Shown here: positions 6,424-8,771 of the stretch, piece after piece | How the letters are laid out: each line of letters begins with the position of its first letter | Numbering within the stretch: position 1 is the stretch's first letter | Source of the DNA: Bacillota bacterium | GTDB taxonomy: Bacteria > Bacillota > UBA4882 > JAAYXC01 | NCBI GenBank assembly: GCA_012516115.1 | Contig: JAAYXC010000064.1 | Coordinates: 1-8,771 of the forward strand | DNA length: 8,771 bases | Reading direction: 5' to 3' | Notes under the pieces: generated by a model | Told to the model about the DNA's origin: nothing | Seen by the model: the letters and a program-made list of their open reading frames with translations, nothing else | The model's database searches: none | Translations under genes and position numbers: made by a program

Positions 6424-6429
6424 CTCCCC
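6424..6429 (-). promoter_or_regulatory. Ribosome-binding site deciding the start of the first ABC gene
   Basis: GGGGAG on the minus strand lies 10 nt before the ATG at 6413. It supports that start over the in-frame GTG at 6470, which has only a partial AGGT upstream. A small inverted repeat, AAAGC-TCTT-GCTTT (6431-6444 on the plus strand), sits immediately upstream and could modulate access. Confidence 0.55.
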
Positions 6430-6495
6430 GAAAGCTCTTGCTTTACCACATAAGAAAAACAAATCCCCACAAAAGGACCTTAGATGCTCTCCCCC

Positions 6496-8535
6496 TCACC
6501 GCCTGGCCCGGCCGCGGTTGCCCGGCCGCGGGGTGGGCACCGAGGCGGGCATCTCCGCCTCCTCCCCCAGCAGCCGCCGCCAGGCCCGGATCTCGTCGCG
6601 GTACTCGGCGGCCTTCTCGAACTCCAACTCGGCGGCCGCCTTGAGCATCAGGCCCTCCAGCTCGTCGATCTTCGCCCGGATCTCCTCCGGCGCAAGATGC
6701 GGCCTGGTTCCGAACTGCGCGGCCACTTTCTCTTCCACCGCCTCTTCGGCGGCGATGAGGTCGCGGACGGCTTTCTGGACCGTCTCCGGGGTGCTGCCGT
6801 GGGCCTCGTTATAGGCCAGTTGCTTGGCCCGCCGCCGGTTGGTCTCCCGGATGGCGCGGGCCATGGAATCCGTAATCTCGTCGGCGAACATGATGACTTT
6901 GCCGTGGACGTTCCGCGCCGCCCGGCCGATGGTCTGAATAAGCGAGGTCTCGGAGCGGAGGAAGCCCTCCTTGTCGGCGTCGAGAATGGCCACGAGCGAT
7001 ACCTCGGGGAGGTCGAGCCCCTCGCGCAGGAGGTTGATCCCTACCAGCACGTCGAACTTCCCGAGCCGCAGGTCGCGGAGGATGGCCACCCGCTCCAGGG
7101 TCTCGATCTCCGAGTGCAGGTAGCGCGCGCGGACGCCCATCTCCTGTAAATACTCCGTGAGGTCCTCGGCCATCTTCTTGGTGAGGGTGGTGACGAGGAC
7201 CCGTTCGCCCCTGGCCACCGTGACCCGGATCTCCTCCAGCAACTCGTCGATCTGGCCCTTGACCGGCCGGACGACGACCTCGGGGTCGACGAGGCCCGTG
7301 GGCCGGATGATCTGCTCCACCACCTGCTCGGCCCGGCCGAGCTCGTACTCCCCGGGGGTGGCCGAGACGTAGATCACCTGGTTTAACCGCGCCTCGAACT
7401 CCTCGAACTTGAGCGGCCGGTTGTCGAGGGCCGAAGGCAGGCGGAACCCATAGTCGACCAGGGTCTGCTTGCGCGAACGGTCCCCGGCGTACATCCCCCC
7501 CACCTGGGGGATGGTGACGTGGGACTCGTCGATGAACATGAGGAAGTCCCGGGGGAAGTAATCGAGGAGGGTGGCCGGTGGTTCGCCGGGGGCCCGGCCC
7601 GAGAGATGGCGCGAGTAGTTCTCGATCCCCTGACAGAAACCGACTTCTGCCATCATCTCCAGATCATACCTGGTCCGCTGCTCCAGCCGTTGGGCCTCGA
7701 GAAGTTTGCCTTCCCGGCGGAAATAGGCCAGCCTGTCTTCGAGCTCGGCCTCGATGGAGGCGATGGCCAGCTTCATCTTCTCCTCGGTCGTGACGTAGTG
7801 GGAAGCCGGATAAATGGTGACCGAGTCCATCCGGCCCAGGACCTCGCCGGTCAGGGGATCGACGCGTACGATCCGCTCGACCTCGTCCCCGAAGAGCTCG
7901 ATGCGGACGATCTCTTCGCCGCCGGCGGGGATGATCTCGATCACATCCCCGCGAACGCGGAAGGTCCCGCGGGTGAACCCCACTTCGTTCCGGGTGTACT
8001 GGATGCCCACCAGCCGGCGGAGGATCTGGTCCCGGTCGTGGAATTCCCCGCTCTTTAAGGAAATGGTCAGCCCCACGTAGTCTTCGGGGGTGCCCAGGCC
8101 GTAGATGCAGGAGACGCTGGCGACGATGATCACGTCCCGCCGTTCGAAGAGGGCGCTCGTGGCCGCGTGGCGCAACCGGTCGATCTCGTCGTTCCGGGTG
8201 GCCTCCTTTTCGATATAGGTGTCGGTCTGGGGGATGTAGGCCTCGGGCTGGTAGTAGTCGTAGTAGCTCACGAAGTATTCGACCGCGTTATGCGGGAAGA
8301 ACTCCTTGAACTCCCCGTAGAGCTGGGCGGCCAGGGTCTTGTTATGCGAGAGGACTAATGTGGGCTTCTGGACCGCGGCGATGACGTTGGCCATGGTGAA
8401 GGTCTTGCCCGAGCCGGTCACGCCCAGGAGGACCTGGTGGCGGTAACCGCGGCGCAACCCCTCCACCAGGGCGGCGATGGCCTCCGGTTGGTCCCCCCGG
8501 GGGGGATAGGGCGATACCAGGCGGAACTCTCCCAT
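6496..8535 (-). CDS. uvrB: Excinuclease ABC subunit UvrB
   Basis: Full-length 679-residue UvrB, the subunit that receives damaged DNA from UvrA, verifies the lesion by threading a strand behind its beta-hairpin, and recruits UvrC for incision. Visible in order are the N-terminal GDQPEAI segment (14-20), Walker A GVTGSGKT (38-45), the aromatic beta-hairpin region YYDYYQPEAYIPQTDTYIEK (91-110), the DESH Walker B motif (336-339), the helicase motif region LLREGLDLPEVSL (502-514), QTIGRAARN (534-542), and a C-terminal UVR domain (about 616-651) that binds UvrC or UvrA. All catalytic motifs are intact. The ATG at 8535 gives the family-typical MGEFRLVSPY start; a TTG at 8556 would add seven residues. 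GGAG and GGAAAG lie 11 and 4 nt upstream. Residues 655 to 679 form a Pro/Arg-rich tail encoded by repeated GC-rich DNA. No uvrA follows; an ABC exporter operon does. Confidence 0.98.
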   Translation of the reverse strand: MGEFRLVSPYPPRGDQPEAIAALVEGLRRGYRHQVLLGVTGSGKTFTMANVIAAVQKPTLVLSHNKTLAAQLYGEFKEFFPHNAVEYFVSYYDYYQPEAYIPQTDTYIEKEATRNDEIDRLRHAATSALFERRDVIIVASVSCIYGLGTPEDYVGLTISLKSGEFHDRDQILRRLVGIQYTRNEVGFTRGTFRVRGDVIEIIPAGGEEIVRIELFGDEVERIVRVDPLTGEVLGRMDSVTIYPASHYVTTEEKMKLAIASIEAELEDRLAYFRREGKLLEAQRLEQRTRYDLEMMAEVGFCQGIENYSRHLSGRAPGEPPATLLDYFPRDFLMFIDESHVTIPQVGGMYAGDRSRKQTLVDYGFRLPSALDNRPLKFEEFEARLNQVIYVSATPGEYELGRAEQVVEQIIRPTGLVDPEVVVRPVKGQIDELLEEIRVTVARGERVLVTTLTKKMAEDLTEYLQEMGVRARYLHSEIETLERVAILRDLRLGKFDVLVGINLLREGLDLPEVSLVAILDADKEGFLRSETSLIQTIGRAARNVHGKVIMFADEITDSMARAIRETNRRRAKQLAYNEAHGSTPETVQKAVRDLIAAEEAVEEKVAAQFGTRPHLAPEEIRAKIDELEGLMLKAAAELEFEKAAEYRDEIRAWRRLLGEEAEMPASVPTPRPGNRGRARR
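6507..6531. repeat. Short GC-rich direct repeat at the 3' end of uvrB
   Basis: CCCGGCCGCGG occurs twice (6507-6517 and 6521-6531) with 3 bp between copies. Each copy contains the palindrome CCGCGG, so the two can also pair as a hairpin. The repeat encodes part of the Arg/Gly-rich C-terminal tail of UvrB, beyond the UVR domain. It may be simple local duplication. No T-run follows on the minus strand, so it is not a convincing terminator. Confidence 0.5.
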
Positions 8536-8569
8536 GTGGCTTTCCGCTCCATTCAAAACGCTCTTTTAT

Positions 8570-8587
8570 GACCGAAACGGTCTCGGT
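8570..8587. repeat. Palindromic element in the uvrB leader
   Basis: GACCG-AAA-CGGTC (8570-8582) is a perfect 5-bp inverted repeat with a 3-nt centre. An alternative pairing uses ACCGA (8571-8575) with TCGGT (8583-8587). The element lies between the putative uvrB promoter and its start codon and could be an RNA hairpin or a repressor site. It does not match the Firmicutes LexA box (GAAC-N4-GTTC) or the CTGT-N8-ACAG box of proteobacteria. Confidence 0.45.
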
Positions 8588-8597
8588 ATCACCATGA

Positions 8598-8606
8598 ATT
8601 CTACCA
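8598..8606 (-). promoter_or_regulatory. Candidate extended -10 promoter of uvrB
   Basis: On the minus strand TGG-TAGAAT (8606-8598) forms an extended -10 element with five of six hexamer matches. Nothing resembling TTGACA lies 16 to 18 bp upstream, where there is a C7/T6 tract. Start of transcription would fall near 8591, giving a leader of about 55 nt that contains the palindrome at 8570-8587. The extended TG motif partly compensates for the missing -35. Confidence 0.4.
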
Positions 8607-8707
8607 TATTTGCCGGGAAAAAAGGGGGGGTGCGGGCCGCGAGCCATAAGCGCACATGAAATCCGCGGCCGGTTCGCGGTGTTGATCTGGCAAGCTTATT
8701 TAGGTTT

Positions 8708-8716
8708 TGGTAAAAT
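8708..8716 (+). promoter_or_regulatory. Candidate rightward extended -10 promoter at the window edge
   Basis: TGG-TAAAAT (8708-8716) on the plus strand is an extended -10 with five of six hexamer matches. CTGGCA, a four-of-six match to TTGACA, lies 18 bp upstream. It would fire away from uvrB into DNA beyond the window; AGAGG (8724-8728) follows. No coding region can be confirmed in the 55 bp that remain, so this is tentative. Apart from this and the uvrB leader signals, nothing recognisable is seen between 8607 and 8771. Confidence 0.3.
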
Positions 8717-8771
8717 AATTTGCAGAGGTTATTATCGTCGGCAAAGGGGGTTCGCGGAAACAGCCTGCCGA

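Noticed and set aside
6414..6470. GTG start adding 19 residues to the first ABC gene
   Set aside because: The upstream AGGT is weaker than GGGGAG before the ATG at 6413, and the added residues do not resemble an exporter N-terminus.
8100..8240. CRISPR, tRNA, rRNA or transposase signals anywhere in the window (searched throughout; this span is uvrB coding sequence)
   Set aside because: No regularly spaced repeat array, cloverleaf, rRNA signature or DDE/HUH transposase motif was seen in any part of either strand.
8700..8771. Minus-strand open frame entering from the right edge and ending in TAA at 8700
   Set aside because: Only 23 codons are visible and no family is recognisable. It overlaps a plausible plus-strand promoter. 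It could be the tail of an upstream gene but cannot be supported here.

Overview
The window reads as GC-rich chromosomal DNA from a Gram-positive anaerobe of the Firmicutes, probably of the Clostridia. This is inference: it rests on the style of UvrB, the split multidrug-type ABC exporter pair, purine-rich Shine-Dalgarno sites, and a DUF2284 protein next to a 4-OT-like tautomerase. No rRNA, tRNA, transposase or CRISPR array is visible. All seven supported genes lie on the minus strand, so the region is described in transcription order, from high to low coordinates.

Right part (8771 to 6496): a leader of about 200 bp with a plausible extended -10 promoter, then a complete uvrB, the damage-verifying helicase-like subunit of nucleotide excision repair. 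No uvrA or uvrC is in view. Next (6413 to 2801) come two overlapping genes for the half-transporters of one heterodimeric ABC exporter. The first has a degenerate nucleotide site (Asp for the catalytic Glu, Gln for the H-loop His). The second has an intact Walker B and H-loop but an LSQGQ signature. Together they give the one-active-site, one-degenerate-site arrangement known from TM287/288- and BmrCD-type exporters.

Middle (2726 to 1189): a complete AbiE-type (type IV) toxin-antitoxin pair. The antitoxin/regulator gene overlaps the nucleotidyltransferase toxin gene by ATGA. Its promoter has a consensus TATAAT placed so that transcription should begin at or beside the ATG (a leaderless message). 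A perfect 6+6 bp inverted repeat covers the -35 position, which suits autorepression.

Left part (1092 to 297): a small 4-oxalocrotonate-tautomerase-family gene and a cysteine-rich DUF2284 gene, each with a good Shine-Dalgarno site. They may be read from the abiE promoter, since no terminator is seen between them and the toxin gene. The last 296 bp hold no gene but are dense in inverted repeats, including a minus-strand Rho-independent terminator candidate and a perfect 11-bp inverted repeat with a nested palindrome.

Most of the window is recognisable biology. The parts most worth a second look are the leaderless, operator-bearing abiE promoter, the palindrome-rich left end, and whether the tautomerase and DUF2284 genes belong functionally to the toxin-antitoxin transcript.
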